Shown: positions 9,238 to 18,692 of the stretch, piece by piece
Position numbering within the stretch: position 1 is the stretch's first letter
Layout of the letters: each line of letters starts with the position of its first letter
Origin: an uncultured Rhodobiaceae bacterium
GTDB taxonomy: Bacteria > Pseudomonadota > Alphaproteobacteria > RS24
Reading direction: 5' to 3'
Assembly (NCBI GenBank): GCA_937907245.1
Contig: CALCUM010000002.1
Location: 1 to 64,000 of the forward strand
DNA length: 64,000 nucleotides
The notes under the pieces: model-generated
Database searches by the model: none
What the model saw: only the letters and a program-made list of their open reading frames with translations
What the model was told of the DNA's origin: nothing
Translations under genes and position numbers: made by a program

Positions 9238-9266
9238 GGCATGAAGAACTTTGTTAACATGTGTAA

Positions 9267-10070
9267 ATGATGCAGCTCAAAACACTGGTCGCGCAAATGG
9301 CTCAACACATATTGGCGCGGGCGCAATCGCGCCCTTTCGTCTTGGGTGTTTCGGGTGGGCAAGGGGTCGGAAAGTCCACTTTTTGCAAGGCTTTGAGCGA
9401 ATATTTAAACGATGCAGGAACGCCGACCTTAAGTTTATCGCTGGATGATTTTTATCTCTCGCGAGAGGCCCGCGAGACGCTAGCCCGCGACATCCACCCC
9501 TTGTGCAAAACGCGAGGCGTGCCTGGCACGCATAATGTTGCCCAGCTAAGCGAGACGCTGCAGGCTCTGCGTTCGGGGGAGGACGGTATGGATTGGCGAT
9601 TGCCGGTTTTTTCGAAATCTCTGGATGATGTTTTGCCGCCCGCGCAATGGCTAACCGTGACACGCAAGCCCGAGGTTATTTTGCTGGAAGGTTGGTGTGT
9701 GGGCGCCAGCGCCAGCTGCCTCTCGCCGCATCCGCAAACAGACTGGGAGCGGACCCACGATAGCGCAAGCGTTTGGAAGCAATGGAGCCAAAACCAAGCG
9801 GCGGCTTATGAAGATATTTGGGCGACTTGCGATAGCTTCATGCTGATGCGCCAAGATAATTTTGAAGCCGTTATCGACAGTCGTTGGGCGCAAGAAAAAG
9901 ACAATGCGGCAGCTAGTGGCATTTGGCAGTTTAAAACCCGCGAGCAAGTGGCAGAGTTTTGCGCGCATTACGAAAGCTGGACGCTGGGTCTATGGCGGGC
10001 TCTGCCGCCCTTCTGCGATTTCGTTATCGGGCGCGACGCTGATTTCACCTATCGACATTTGCTAGACTAA
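9267..10070 (+). CDS. P-loop kinase, D-glycerate 3-kinase-like
   Basis: Contains a Walker A motif GGQGVGKST near residue 33 and the family block LDDFYLSREARETLA followed by TRGVPGTHN, seen in D-glycerate 3-kinases and yeast Tda10-like kinases. LLEGWCVG near residue 140 fits the same fold. The likely reaction is ATP-dependent phosphorylation of glycerate, but the substrate is inferred from family only. ATGATG at the start allows 9267 or 9270. A DUF4396 gene follows after 26 bp. Confidence 0.8.
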   Translation: MMQLKTLVAQMAQHILARAQSRPFVLGVSGGQGVGKSTFCKALSEYLNDAGTPTLSLSLDDFYLSREARETLARDIHPLCKTRGVPGTHNVAQLSETLQALRSGEDGMDWRLPVFSKSLDDVLPPAQWLTVTRKPEVILLEGWCVGASASCLSPHPQTDWERTHDSASVWKQWSQNQAAAYEDIWATCDSFMLMRQDNFEAVIDSRWAQEKDNAAASGIWQFKTREQVAEFCAHYESWTLGLWRALPPFCDFVIGRDADFTYRHLLD

Positions 10071-10096
10071 GTCCGCGCATCGGCTATGGTAACCCT

Positions 10097-10561
10097 ATGA
10101 GTAGAACCCCTACCACGAGCCCCTCTAAAAGTCCGATGGCCATAAGCTGGACTTGCCGCCATACGTGGCGAACCGCCAGCTATAATACGATGTGGTGTTT
10201 AATCGGCTGCTCTATCGGCGATATGGGCACGATTTTATTTTTCCAATGGAGCGGCATCGCTTGGCCGGTCATGGCGATTATGGCTTTGGCCATCGTCAAT
10301 GGCTTGCTGACCTCGATTGCGCTAGAGACATTTATTATGGCGCGGCAAATGGCTTTGAAGCTGGCCTTCCAAACCGCCATTGGCATGTCGCTTATTTCGA
10401 TGATAGCGATGGAAGTAGCCATGAATGTCGTCGACGTGGCCGTCACGGGCGGCGCCAAGCTCACGCTGAGCGTGTTACCGCTCATGTGGATAGCCGGCTT
10501 CTTGGCACCTTTGCCATATAATTATTGGCGTCTGAAGGCTTTGGGAAAAGCCTGCCACTAA
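10097..10561 (+). CDS. DUF4396 domain membrane protein (154 aa)
   Basis: Small membrane protein with about four hydrophobic segments and the DUF4396 features CSIGDMGTILFFQW, IVNGLLTSIALETFI, ISMIAMEVAMNVVD and the end GFLAPLPYNYWRL. Related domains occur alone or fused to metal-handling proteins; the role is unknown. The first 18 or so residues are Ser/Thr/Pro rich and a later start is possible. It ends three bases before the convergent typA stop. Confidence 0.8.
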   Translation: MSRTPTTSPSKSPMAISWTCRHTWRTASYNTMWCLIGCSIGDMGTILFFQWSGIAWPVMAIMALAIVNGLLTSIALETFIMARQMALKLAFQTAIGMSLISMIAMEVAMNVVDVAVTGGAKLTLSVLPLMWIAGFLAPLPYNYWRLKALGKACH

Positions 10562-10564
10562 AGC

Positions 10565-12421
10565 CTATTTCTGGTCTTCTAGCTCGCGACGGAATTTCTT
10601 GCGTTCGTGTTCCAGCAAATAGCGCTTGCGCAAACGCAGGCTCGTCGGGGTCACTTCCAGCAATTCGTCATACTCAACGTAAGCCATCATATCTTCCAAC
10701 GACATACGACGCGGCGTGACAAGCGTTACCGCTTCATCGGTGCCCGAGGCGCGCATATTGGTCAGCTTCTTGCCTTTCAACACGTTGATTTCCAAATCAT
10801 TGTCGCGGCTATGCTCGCCCACAATCATGCCTTGATAGACAGGTGTTTGCGGGTCGATGAACATGGCACCGCGGTCTTGCAAGTTAAACAAAGCAAAAGC
10901 CACAGCCGTGCCGGTCTCGCTAGCAATCAGGGCGCCATTGCGACGGCCTGGGATGTCTCCGCTATAAGGTTGATACGAATGGAACACACGGTTCAAAACG
11001 CCCGTACCGCGAGTTTGCGTAAGGAAGTTGCTTTGGTAACCAATAAGCCCGCGAGATGGCGCATGAAACACCATACGGGTTTTGCCAGCCCCAGCGGCGC
11101 GCATATCCACCATTTTGGCTTTGCGGCGGTTCATACTGTCAACCACGGTAGAGGAATATTCTTCATCCACATCAATGGTGACTTCTTCTACTGGCTCTAG
11201 TTTTTCGGTGCCTTCCATGCGGAAAAGAACTTTCGGGCGCGAGACATTCATCTCAAAGCCTTCGCGGCGCATGGTTTCAATCAGCACACCCAATTGCAAT
11301 TCGCCACGACCGCCAATTTCAAAGGCGTCACGGTTTTCACTTTCGGCAAAAGTAATGGCAACATTGGTTTCCACTTCATCGAGCAAGCGCTGACGAATGA
11401 CCGTGGAGGTTACTTTCTTGCCTTCTTGGCCAGCAAAAGGGCTGTCATTCACGGTCAGATTTACCGACATGGTAGGCGGGTCAATCGGCGTCGAGGCCAA
11501 GGCCTGCGTAATACCCGGATCGCCAATGGTGTCCGCCACCGAAGTTTTGGTCAGGCCCGCGATGCAAATCAGGTCACCCGCTTGCACTTCGTCTACGGGC
11601 ACGCGTTTGGTGCCTTCAAAGCGCAGCAATTTGGTCAGACGACCGGTTTCAATCTGCTTGCCATCGAGGTCGATAGATTTCACCGGGGCATTGATTTTGG
11701 CGGTGCCTTGCAACACGCGTCCGGTTAGGCAACGACCAATATACGGGTCGCTATCCAGAAGGGTGGCCAACATAGCGAAAGGTTTATCTGGCTCTACCAT
11801 GGGCGGCGGCACATGCTTTAACACCAAGTCCAATAAAGGAGTTAGGTTTTCGCGTGGGTCGTCTAATTCTACCGCACACCAACCATCGCGGCCCGAGGCG
11901 TAAAGAATTGGGAAATCAAGCTGCTCGGCAGTGGCGTCTAGCGAGACAAAGAGGTCAAAAACTTCGTCAACGACCTCATCGGCGCGGCCATCGGGGCGGT
12001 CGACTTTGTTGATAATCACGATAGGGCGCAAGCCTTGCGCCAAGGCTTTACCCAGCACGAATTTGGTCTGTGGCATTGGCCCTTCGGCCGCATCGGTTAG
12101 CAAAATAACGCCATCCGCCATATCCAACACCCGCTCTACCTCGCCACCGAAATCGGCGTGGCCTGGCGTATCAATAATATTGATGCGAATATCTTTCCAA
12201 GTGATAGAAGTCGGCTTGGCCAAAATGGTGATGCCGCGTTCTTTTTCCAAGTCGCCAGAGTCCATAACCCGCTCATCTACCGACTGATTATCGCGGAACA
12301 TGCCGCTTTGTTTCATAATCGTATCGATGAGCGTGGTTTTGCCGTGGTCCACGTGAGCGATAATAGCGATATTGCGCAAGCCTTCAGCGGGCACAAGATT
12401 GGAAGCAGTTTCGGTTGACAT
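10565..12421 (-). CDS. typA: Ribosome-associated GTPase TypA/BipA
   Basis: A 618-residue translational GTPase with G1 AHVDHGKTT, G3 DTPGHADFGGE and G4 NKVDRP in the first 140 residues, followed by EF-G-like domains and the BipA C-terminal domain ending in RLRKRYLLEHERKK. It binds ribosomes and aids 50S assembly and stress or cold adaptation in other bacteria. Monocistronic, with an 89-bp gap before the rhodanese gene. Confidence 0.97.
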   Translation of the reverse strand: MSTETASNLVPAEGLRNIAIIAHVDHGKTTLIDTIMKQSGMFRDNQSVDERVMDSGDLEKERGITILAKPTSITWKDIRINIIDTPGHADFGGEVERVLDMADGVILLTDAAEGPMPQTKFVLGKALAQGLRPIVIINKVDRPDGRADEVVDEVFDLFVSLDATAEQLDFPILYASGRDGWCAVELDDPRENLTPLLDLVLKHVPPPMVEPDKPFAMLATLLDSDPYIGRCLTGRVLQGTAKINAPVKSIDLDGKQIETGRLTKLLRFEGTKRVPVDEVQAGDLICIAGLTKTSVADTIGDPGITQALASTPIDPPTMSVNLTVNDSPFAGQEGKKVTSTVIRQRLLDEVETNVAITFAESENRDAFEIGGRGELQLGVLIETMRREGFEMNVSRPKVLFRMEGTEKLEPVEEVTIDVDEEYSSTVVDSMNRRKAKMVDMRAAGAGKTRMVFHAPSRGLIGYQSNFLTQTRGTGVLNRVFHSYQPYSGDIPGRRNGALIASETGTAVAFALFNLQDRGAMFIDPQTPVYQGMIVGEHSRDNDLEINVLKGKKLTNMRASGTDEAVTLVTPRRMSLEDMMAYVEYDELLEVTPTSLRLRKRYLLEHERKKFRRELEDQK

Positions 12422-12510
12422 GCAAGAAGCCTCTAAAAAAATAAGTATGTGAGGCTTCTATCCCCTCTCGGGCGCACAAGCCAGCGTTATTTCGTGCAAA
12501 TTCATACGGG

Positions 12511-12885
12511 TTATTTTTTAACTGGGCCGCCCGCCTCTTGCCACTCGCTGAAGCCGCCAATGTTGACAACATTCTCAAAGCCCATTTCTTGCATGGTTTT
12601 GCCCGCGAGAGCCGCCATACCGCCGGCTCCGCAGACGAGGTAAAAGGTTTTGGATTTGTCAAAAACCGGATTGAACATCGGGCTGTCTTCATCGGCCACA
12701 AATTCGAAAAGCCCACGCGGGATATGGTGTCCGCCGTCAATCGTTCCACTTTCGGCAATCATATAGGCGTCGCGCACATCGATGAAAACGGCATCCTCGT
12801 CCTTATAATGGCTGAGCGCGGAAGCGCCGTCGATACGAGGCACACTGGCATTGGCTTCGCTCATGTAATCCATCATTTTTTTCAT
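12511..12885 (-). CDS. Single-domain rhodanese-like protein
   Basis: A 124-residue rhodanese homology domain with VFIDVRD near residue 33, a PRGLFEF block, and the active-site loop LVCGAGGMAALAG whose cysteine would carry the persulfide. Sulfur transfer is likely; donor and acceptor are unknown. AAGGAGA lies seven bases before the ATG. Same strand as typA but separately spaced. Confidence 0.9.
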   Translation of the reverse strand: MKKMMDYMSEANASVPRIDGASALSHYKDEDAVFIDVRDAYMIAESGTIDGGHHIPRGLFEFVADEDSPMFNPVFDKSKTFYLVCGAGGMAALAGKTMQEMGFENVVNIGGFSEWQEAGGPVKK

Positions 12886-13067
12886 TCTCAGTCTCCTTGA
12901 AAGGTAGTTGATTTCTATCGTCCTGTTTAATCAGATTTGGCCAGAATTTCCATACCAAGCTTGCAGATGCGGGTTTTGTCAAAACGTCACTCCCTAGCTC
13001 CCCACCTCTTGTTTTATGCCCAGAACTCCGCCTATGCTTTTTGCACCAAAACCCGAGGGAGTGGACG

Positions 13068-14261
13068 ATGGATGAGTTGCAGCAATTTACCCAAGAGGTA
13101 AGAGAGTTTTTGGCCGAGCATCTGACGCCAGAGCTACGCCGCGCTGGCGAGCTATGCGCCGGTATTTATGCTGAGAAACCTGTCGGCATCGCTTGGCAGC
13201 GCATTCTGGATCAAGAAAAAGGATGGGCCGTGCCGGCTTGGCCAGAGGCTTGGGGTGGCACGGGGTGGTCGCTTGAGCAACATGAGATTTTTAAACGCGA
13301 GATGACTTTGGCCAACGCGCCCGTCCTCGCGCCCAATGCCATTGGCATGGTGGGCCCCGCAATTTTGGCCTATGGCACGGACGAGCAAAAAAACTATTAT
13401 CTGCCGCGCATTCGCAGCGGGGAAGACTATTGGGCACAAGGCTATTCTGAGCCCGGCTCCGGCTCTGACTTGGCATCCTTGCAATGCAAGGCCGAGCGCG
13501 ATGGCGATGACTATGTCATTAATGGCACAAAAATTTGGACGACCCATGCGCAATGGGCGAACAAGATTTTTTGCTTGGTTCGCACAGATACATCGGGCAA
13601 GCCACAACAGGGCATTACGTTTTTACTGTTCGATATTCATTTGCCTGGTATTGAAATTCGCCCGCTGATTTCCATTTCCGGCGACCATGAGTTTAACCAA
13701 GTATTTTTCGAGAATGTCCGTGTGCCGGTTTCGGCTGTTTTGGGCAAAGAAAACGAAGGTTGGACAGTCGCCAAATATTTACTGCAACACGAACGCGGAA
13801 GTTCTTACGCGGCGAGCCTGCAAGTGCGCCTCAAAAGAGTGCGTGATTTTGCCGCCCAAGAAGAAGACGGAAGCGGCGCACGTTTGGGCGAGGATGCGCA
13901 TTTCACTCGCAAATTGGCGTCCGCTGAAATTGAGCTGATGGCTATGCAGGCGTTTGAGGATAAAATTTTCTCGGCCGTAAAATCAGGCGATCCCGTGGGC
14001 GCTTTATCGTCGGCGGTAAAAGTGCGCGGCACGGAATTACGCCAGCTAGTCACTGAGCTAGCGGTCGAAGCGGTGGGTTTTTACGCTTTGCCCTATCAGC
14101 CAGAAGCGCGCCGCCCTGAGGCTAATGTTGCCGCCATTGGGTCTGATTTGGCGGCCACGGCCATGCCGCAATATTTAAATGATAGAGCGGCGACGATTTA
14201 TGCGGGCTCCAATGAAATTCAGCGCAATATTATGTCGAAAGCTCTACTCGGCCTTTCTTAG
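13068..14261 (+). CDS. Acyl-CoA dehydrogenase family protein (first of three)
   Basis: A 397-residue flavoprotein with the FAD/substrate blocks AQGYSEPGSGSDLAS and INGTKIWTTHAQWA and the C-terminal IYAGSNEIQRNIM. It should oxidise an acyl-CoA thioester at C2-C3; the substrate is unknown. The position that carries the catalytic Glu in the MCAD type (YEGT) is Ala here (YAGS), common in bacterial ACADs that use a different Glu or act in heteromeric complexes. Start at ATG 13068 with GAGGGAG upstream. Confidence 0.93.
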   Translation: MDELQQFTQEVREFLAEHLTPELRRAGELCAGIYAEKPVGIAWQRILDQEKGWAVPAWPEAWGGTGWSLEQHEIFKREMTLANAPVLAPNAIGMVGPAILAYGTDEQKNYYLPRIRSGEDYWAQGYSEPGSGSDLASLQCKAERDGDDYVINGTKIWTTHAQWANKIFCLVRTDTSGKPQQGITFLLFDIHLPGIEIRPLISISGDHEFNQVFFENVRVPVSAVLGKENEGWTVAKYLLQHERGSSYAASLQVRLKRVRDFAAQEEDGSGARLGEDAHFTRKLASAEIELMAMQAFEDKIFSAVKSGDPVGALSSAVKVRGTELRQLVTELAVEAVGFYALPYQPEARRPEANVAAIGSDLAATAMPQYLNDRAATIYAGSNEIQRNIMSKALLGLS

Positions 14262-14358
14262 AATATTGGTCTTAAAATACTGGTCTTAAAATATTGGGTT
14301 AGCCCTTTTCAATCGGGCTACAACATTTATAGTGTGGGTCAGATATAGGGAGTTGTTC

Positions 14359-15561
14359 ATGTTAGACGCAAAAGATTTAGACGCTTTCACGCAAGACGCG
14401 AAAAATTGGTTCAAGGAAAATGCCCCCAAAGAAACCGATTTTATGCTGCCGCTTACTTTCATGGAAGTGGGCACGGATGAGCAGTTTCATTTTCTGCGCG
14501 ACTGGCAAAACAAAGTTTATGAGGCGGGATATCTAGGAGCCCATTGGCCGAAAGAATATGGCGGCGGCGGTCTAGATAAAGCTTTTCAAGATGCCGCCAC
14601 TCGCGCCATGGCCGTCGAGCGCACGCCCATTATGCTGAACGCCATTGGCCTTAACTGGACTGGGCCTTTGTTAATTGACCGTGGCTCGGAAGCGGAAAAG
14701 AAAAAATATATTCGCGGTATTCTGTCAGCGGAAGAAATTTGGTGTCAGGGTTTTTCCGAGCCCGACCATGGGTCTGATTTGGGCAATGCGCAAACCCGTG
14801 CCGTGCGCGATGGCGATGACTATGTCATCAATGGTTCGAAAATTTGGACGACGCAGGGCAATTACGCCGACCACATGATTTTGCTGGCACGCACCAACCC
14901 AGAAGCCGAAAGTAAATATAAAGGCTTAAGCTTCTTTTTGGCGCCAATGAAAGGCGAAGGTATTCAAACCGTGCCTATTCGCAAGCTGACCGGTGAATAT
15001 GGCTTTACCCAAACCTTCTTTGACGACGCGCGCATTTCGGCCGATTGCCTTATGGGTGCGGAAGGCGAAGGCTGGCTGATTGCTATGCAGACGCTAGAGT
15101 ATGAACGCGGCGCGCGCTCCGGCCAAGCCGGCGGTCATGTGATGATGTTGTCTGACCCGAATGATATTATTGATCTGGCCCGCACGGCGCAATTAAACGG
15201 CAAGCCAGCTATTGAAGACGAGGCGATACGCGAAGAATTGGTTCATCTGATGACCGAGGCTCGCGCGTTAGGTTTGGCCTCGCGGCGCGATAAATTGCAA
15301 CCCTTAACCCAAGATAGGCCGATGTCCTTGGCTTTGGGCGGCAAATTATCGAGCACAGATTTCTACCAACGCCTCAACGCTTTCGCAATTACCCTGCAAG
15401 GTACGCGAGCGGCCTATTATGTAGGCGATGATAGCGCGCATGATAATGGCATTTGGCAGCGGGGCTATTTGAACAGTTTCTCGGCCACGATTGGCGGCGG
15501 AACATCACAAATTCAGCGCAATATTATTGGCGAGCATGTGCTCGGTCTGCCGAAAAGCTAA
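14359..15561 (+). CDS. Acyl-CoA dehydrogenase family protein (second of three)
   Basis: A 400-residue ACAD with CQGFSEPDHGSDLGN, INGSKIWTTQGNYA and the end block IGGGTSQIQRNIIGEHVLGLP. The MCAD-type Glu position is Gly (IGGG). The ATG at 14359 follows AGGGAG; the frame is open further upstream but lacks a better start. It lies 97 bp after the first ACAD and 42 bp before the third, so the three probably share a transcript. Confidence 0.93.
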   Translation: MLDAKDLDAFTQDAKNWFKENAPKETDFMLPLTFMEVGTDEQFHFLRDWQNKVYEAGYLGAHWPKEYGGGGLDKAFQDAATRAMAVERTPIMLNAIGLNWTGPLLIDRGSEAEKKKYIRGILSAEEIWCQGFSEPDHGSDLGNAQTRAVRDGDDYVINGSKIWTTQGNYADHMILLARTNPEAESKYKGLSFFLAPMKGEGIQTVPIRKLTGEYGFTQTFFDDARISADCLMGAEGEGWLIAMQTLEYERGARSGQAGGHVMMLSDPNDIIDLARTAQLNGKPAIEDEAIREELVHLMTEARALGLASRRDKLQPLTQDRPMSLALGGKLSSTDFYQRLNAFAITLQGTRAAYYVGDDSAHDNGIWQRGYLNSFSATIGGGTSQIQRNIIGEHVLGLPKS

Positions 15562-15603
15562 GCCGTTTCAGCGCAAGAAAATACGAAGAAAAGGAACACC
15601 CTT

Positions 15604-16743
15604 ATGTCGGCATATGTAGGCCCGGGCATCACCCCCACAATTGGTTTGTCGGAAGAACAAGCGCAACTCATCGATATTGCGGCTGCCTTTTGCCGCGATA
15701 AATCGCCAATGGATAAAGTCCGCAGCTTGCTCGACGAGGAAACCGGTTTCGACCCTGCGGTCTGGAGCGAAATGGTCGATTTGGGCTGGACTGGTATTGC
15801 CATACCCGAAGAATTTGGCGGCATTGGTTTGGGCCTTGGCGAGGTTGTGCCTTTGGTCGAATATATGGGCCGCGCCATGATGAGCTCGCCTTTCGTGGGC
15901 ACCACTTTGGCGGCACAAGCGGTATTGCGCGGCGGCACGGACGAGCAAAAACAAACGCTGTTGCCAAAATTGGCCGGCGGCGCGCCCGCCAGTCTGGCAC
16001 TATGTGAGGCACATGCCGATTGGAATTTAGAAAACCTAAGCTGCACCGCAAAAGCAGATGGCGAGGCTTTGGTTCTTTCAGGCACAAAATATTTGGTCAT
16101 CCATGCGGCGGCGGCGGAACTGATTATCGTCAGCCTTAGCTATGAGGGCGCGCCCGCTTTGCTGGTCTTGCCCAAGGCTGATATTGAGGCATCGCGTCTC
16201 ACGCGAGAGAAAATTATTGATGATACGCAGCGCGCCTATGCCCTCGATTTAGAGGGCATCCGCGTGCCGAAGTCTGCTTTGATGGATGTGTCTTTAGCTA
16301 GTGAAACCTTGGCGCATATTGAGCTGACGGCTTCTTTATTATTGGCAGCCGACATGTGCGGTGGGGCTTTTTCATGCATTGATTACACGCTGGATTATCT
16401 CAAAACTCGCAAACAATTCGGCAAGCTCATCGGCTCTTATCAATCGCTGAAACATACAGCGGTAGATGCGCATCAGGCCTATGAGCGGGCCCGCTCGCAT
16501 TTATATTCAGCCGCTTTTCTCGTCGACCAACAAGGCGAGGGCGAAATGGCCGTGCGTATGGCCAAGGCAGAAGCGGGCGAGGCCTATAGTTTTGCCGCCG
16601 ACCGTGCCATTCAGTTTCATGGCGGTTTTGGGTTTACCTATGATTGCGATGCGCAGCTTTATCGTCGTCGCGCCATTATGGGCTGTGCCCAGCACGGCGA
16701 TGCGCGCTATCACCGTCGCAAGCTCGCGGACTTAATGTTCTAG
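15604..16743 (+). CDS. Acyl-CoA dehydrogenase family protein (third of three)
   Basis: A 379-residue, more divergent ACAD: N-terminal helical domain with IPEEFGGIGLGLGE, a shortened middle domain without the SEPxxGSD block (LCEAHADW instead), and a C-terminal helical domain with KTRKQFGKLIGSYQ and QFHGGFGFTYD. The usual YxGTxxIQR end is absent. These features match the smaller partner of two-subunit ACADs encoded by adjacent genes; this pairing is inference. Confidence 0.9.
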   Translation: MSAYVGPGITPTIGLSEEQAQLIDIAAAFCRDKSPMDKVRSLLDEETGFDPAVWSEMVDLGWTGIAIPEEFGGIGLGLGEVVPLVEYMGRAMMSSPFVGTTLAAQAVLRGGTDEQKQTLLPKLAGGAPASLALCEAHADWNLENLSCTAKADGEALVLSGTKYLVIHAAAAELIIVSLSYEGAPALLVLPKADIEASRLTREKIIDDTQRAYALDLEGIRVPKSALMDVSLASETLAHIELTASLLLAADMCGGAFSCIDYTLDYLKTRKQFGKLIGSYQSLKHTAVDAHQAYERARSHLYSAAFLVDQQGEGEMAVRMAKAEAGEAYSFAADRAIQFHGGFGFTYDCDAQLYRRRAIMGCAQHGDARYHRRKLADLMF

Positions 16744-16852
16744 GCCGATTTTAGCTAGACTTTATGACCGAATTTCGCGTGTCAGGCTGGCTCGCTAAGG
16801 CGACGCAAGCCTCTCTATTTTGGTTGCCGAGCGCGGGCTATTTGAAGCTCTG

Positions 16853-16904
16853 CTCTCAAGCTCATCTCTCAAGCTCGTCTCTCAAGCTCGTCTCTCAAGC
16901 TCTG
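16853..16904. repeat. 13-bp tandem repeat, four units
   Basis: CTCTCAAGCTCxx is repeated four times with changes only in the last two bases of the unit. It lies in the 234-bp spacer between the third ACAD and the DsbA-fold gene. No gene was seen in the rest of that spacer. Confidence 0.9.
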
Positions 16905-16977
16905 CGCTAAAGCTATGCAAAACTCATTGTCTCGGCTAAGCTAAATATCCAAATTTTATCGGTACAGGAGACGATAC

Positions 16978-17586
16978 ATGAGCCAGACAGTTGATTTCAT
17001 TTTCGATTTTGCCAGTCCCAACGCATACCTAGTGCATAAAATTGTGCCTGAAATAGAGGCGCGCACGAGTGCGAAGTTTAACTATATCCCTTGTCTTTTG
17101 GGCGGTATTTTCAAATCGACTAACAATCAAGCGCCGATGATTGCCTTTGGCGGCATCCCCAATAAAATGGCTTATGAGAACCTAGAAATGCAGCGGTTTA
17201 TCGAGCGGCATAAATTGGTGAAATTCAAAATGAACCCGCATTTTCCGGTCAATACATTGATGCTTGCCCGCGGCGCTATTGCGGCGGAACGAGCTGGATT
17301 TTTACCGAAGTATATTGACGCGATGACGGCGGCTCTTTGGGAGCAAGGCCTAAAACTCGACGACCCTGAAGTGCTGCATAAAGCTTATGCCGATGCGGGC
17401 TTTGAGGCGGACGCTCTGATGGCGCAAATGGGAGAGCCAGAGGTGAAAGCCCAATTGGCCGCCAATACAGAACAAGCGGTCTCTCGCGGCGCCTTCGGCA
17501 TTCCTACGTTTTTCGTTGGCGACGAAATTTTCTTTGGTAAAGAGCGCCTCGATCAAGTTGAAGAAGCGCTCGGTAAGCAAGCCTAA
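16978..17586 (+). CDS. DsbA-fold oxidoreductase / 2-hydroxychromene-2-carboxylate isomerase family
   Basis: 202 aa with FIFDFASPNAYL at the N terminus, in the place of the thioredoxin motif, and FGIPTFFVGDEIFFGKERL at the C terminus. This is the kappa-GST/HCCA-isomerase branch of the DsbA fold, which lacks the CxxC. Members isomerise aromatic ring-cleavage intermediates with glutathione; the substrate here is unknown. AGGAGA precedes the ATG. The stop overlaps the convergent dioxygenase gene by four bases. Confidence 0.88.
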   Translation: MSQTVDFIFDFASPNAYLVHKIVPEIEARTSAKFNYIPCLLGGIFKSTNNQAPMIAFGGIPNKMAYENLEMQRFIERHKLVKFKMNPHFPVNTLMLARGAIAAERAGFLPKYIDAMTAALWEQGLKLDDPEVLHKAYADAGFEADALMAQMGEPEVKAQLAANTEQAVSRGAFGIPTFFVGDEIFFGKERLDQVEEALGKQA

Positions 17587-18419
17587 TTTAACGCAGAGCC
17601 TTCCAGCGTGATGCGGTGCATTTCGCGGCGCACGCCGTGATAATCGTTCAGCGCATAATGCCAAGTGCAGCGATTGTCCCAAATGGCAATCGAGCCTTCG
17701 GCCCATTTAAAGCGGGTTGTATGCTCCATCAGCGTGGCGTGTTGATAGAGATAATCCAACAATGGCTTACTTTCGGCAGCGCTCCAGCCTTCGAAATGCA
17801 AGGTAAACGCAGGGTTTACATAAAGCGCTTTGCGCCCGCTTTCCGGGTGGGTGATGATGACGGGATGAACGGCGTCTTGGGTCGCTTTATCGGCGTTTTC
17901 AAATACCCCATCCATCTCATCGCGATAGGCTGATTGGTCGCCAAAAATATGTCGGCTAGAATGAATGGCCTTCATGCCTTCTAAAGTCGTTTTGAGGCCC
18001 GGAGAGAGGCTTTCATAAGCCTTATACATGCAGGCAAAAAGCGTATCTCCGCCCACATTGGGGGTTTCACGCGCCAGCAAAATAGAGCCCATGGCAGGAA
18101 TTTGGTCATAGCTATGGTCGGTGTGCCAGCCACCGCCGATATTGGTTACCTGGTCTTTTTCTTTGGTAACAGAAGCGATTTTTTCATAGCCGTCTAGCTT
18201 GGGGAAAAAACGATTAACGTTGATTTCACCCCAGCGCTCAGCAAACTCAATATGCTGTTCTGGTGTGATGTTTTGGTCTCGCAAGAACACTAACCCATTG
18301 TCGACAAAAGCTTTCTGAATAATATGGAACTGCGCATCTGTTAGCGTTCCATCTATATTCACATTGGCCACTTCGACGCCGACGCCGCCGGATACTGGGT
18401 TGATTGTAATCTCACTCAT
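17583..18419 (-). CDS. TauD/TfdA family Fe(II)/2-oxoglutarate dioxygenase
   Basis: 278 aa with the iron ligands HxD in GGGWHTDHSYDQ (about residues 98-100) and the distal His in RCTWHYALNDYHG, plus the 2-oxoglutarate-binding Arg in RREMHRITLEG. Family members hydroxylate taurine, alkyl sulfates, phenoxyacetates and other small acids; which one cannot be told. It stands next to three ACADs and an HCCA-type isomerase on the other strand, which suggests a catabolic group. Confidence 0.93.
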   Translation of the reverse strand: MSEITINPVSGGVGVEVANVNIDGTLTDAQFHIIQKAFVDNGLVFLRDQNITPEQHIEFAERWGEINVNRFFPKLDGYEKIASVTKEKDQVTNIGGGWHTDHSYDQIPAMGSILLARETPNVGGDTLFACMYKAYESLSPGLKTTLEGMKAIHSSRHIFGDQSAYRDEMDGVFENADKATQDAVHPVIITHPESGRKALYVNPAFTLHFEGWSAAESKPLLDYLYQHATLMEHTTRFKWAEGSIAIWDNRCTWHYALNDYHGVRREMHRITLEGSALN

Positions 18420-18692
18420 AATTTCTCTCCCTAATTTGATAAAACTCTACACCTGAATTCTGAACAAAGACAAGGCGCTTTTTGGGCGATTGGCGTTTCA
18501 AATCATCCGATGGCGAGCCGTTCAGGAGCGCGGGAAAGATGCGGATTTCCGCCAGTTGTGGCAATTTTGTTCACGAAATTGTGATAGACTCAAAGGATAG
18601 CCGGTGTCTCGAAATTTCACGGCTTTGTGGGCGCGTGCCAGATGTATTGGGGGCGCTGAGTAACAGGTGTTAATTTTGCGTAATATTGTCAA
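18420..18692. other. Spacer upstream of the dioxygenase gene
   Basis: No convincing gene seen. It should contain the promoter of the TauD-type gene. A 63-codon plus-strand frame (18482-18673) has no recognisable motif and atypical composition. Confidence 0.5.

Noticed and set aside
15558-16100. 180-codon minus-strand frame in the third ACAD
   Set aside because: Shadow of a clear ACAD; no start signal.
16853-16904. CRISPR-like repeats
   Set aside because: Units of 13 bp without spacers are a minisatellite; no cas genes.
18482-18673. 63-codon frame upstream of the 13-bp repeat
   Set aside because: No Shine-Dalgarno, no motif and unusual composition.
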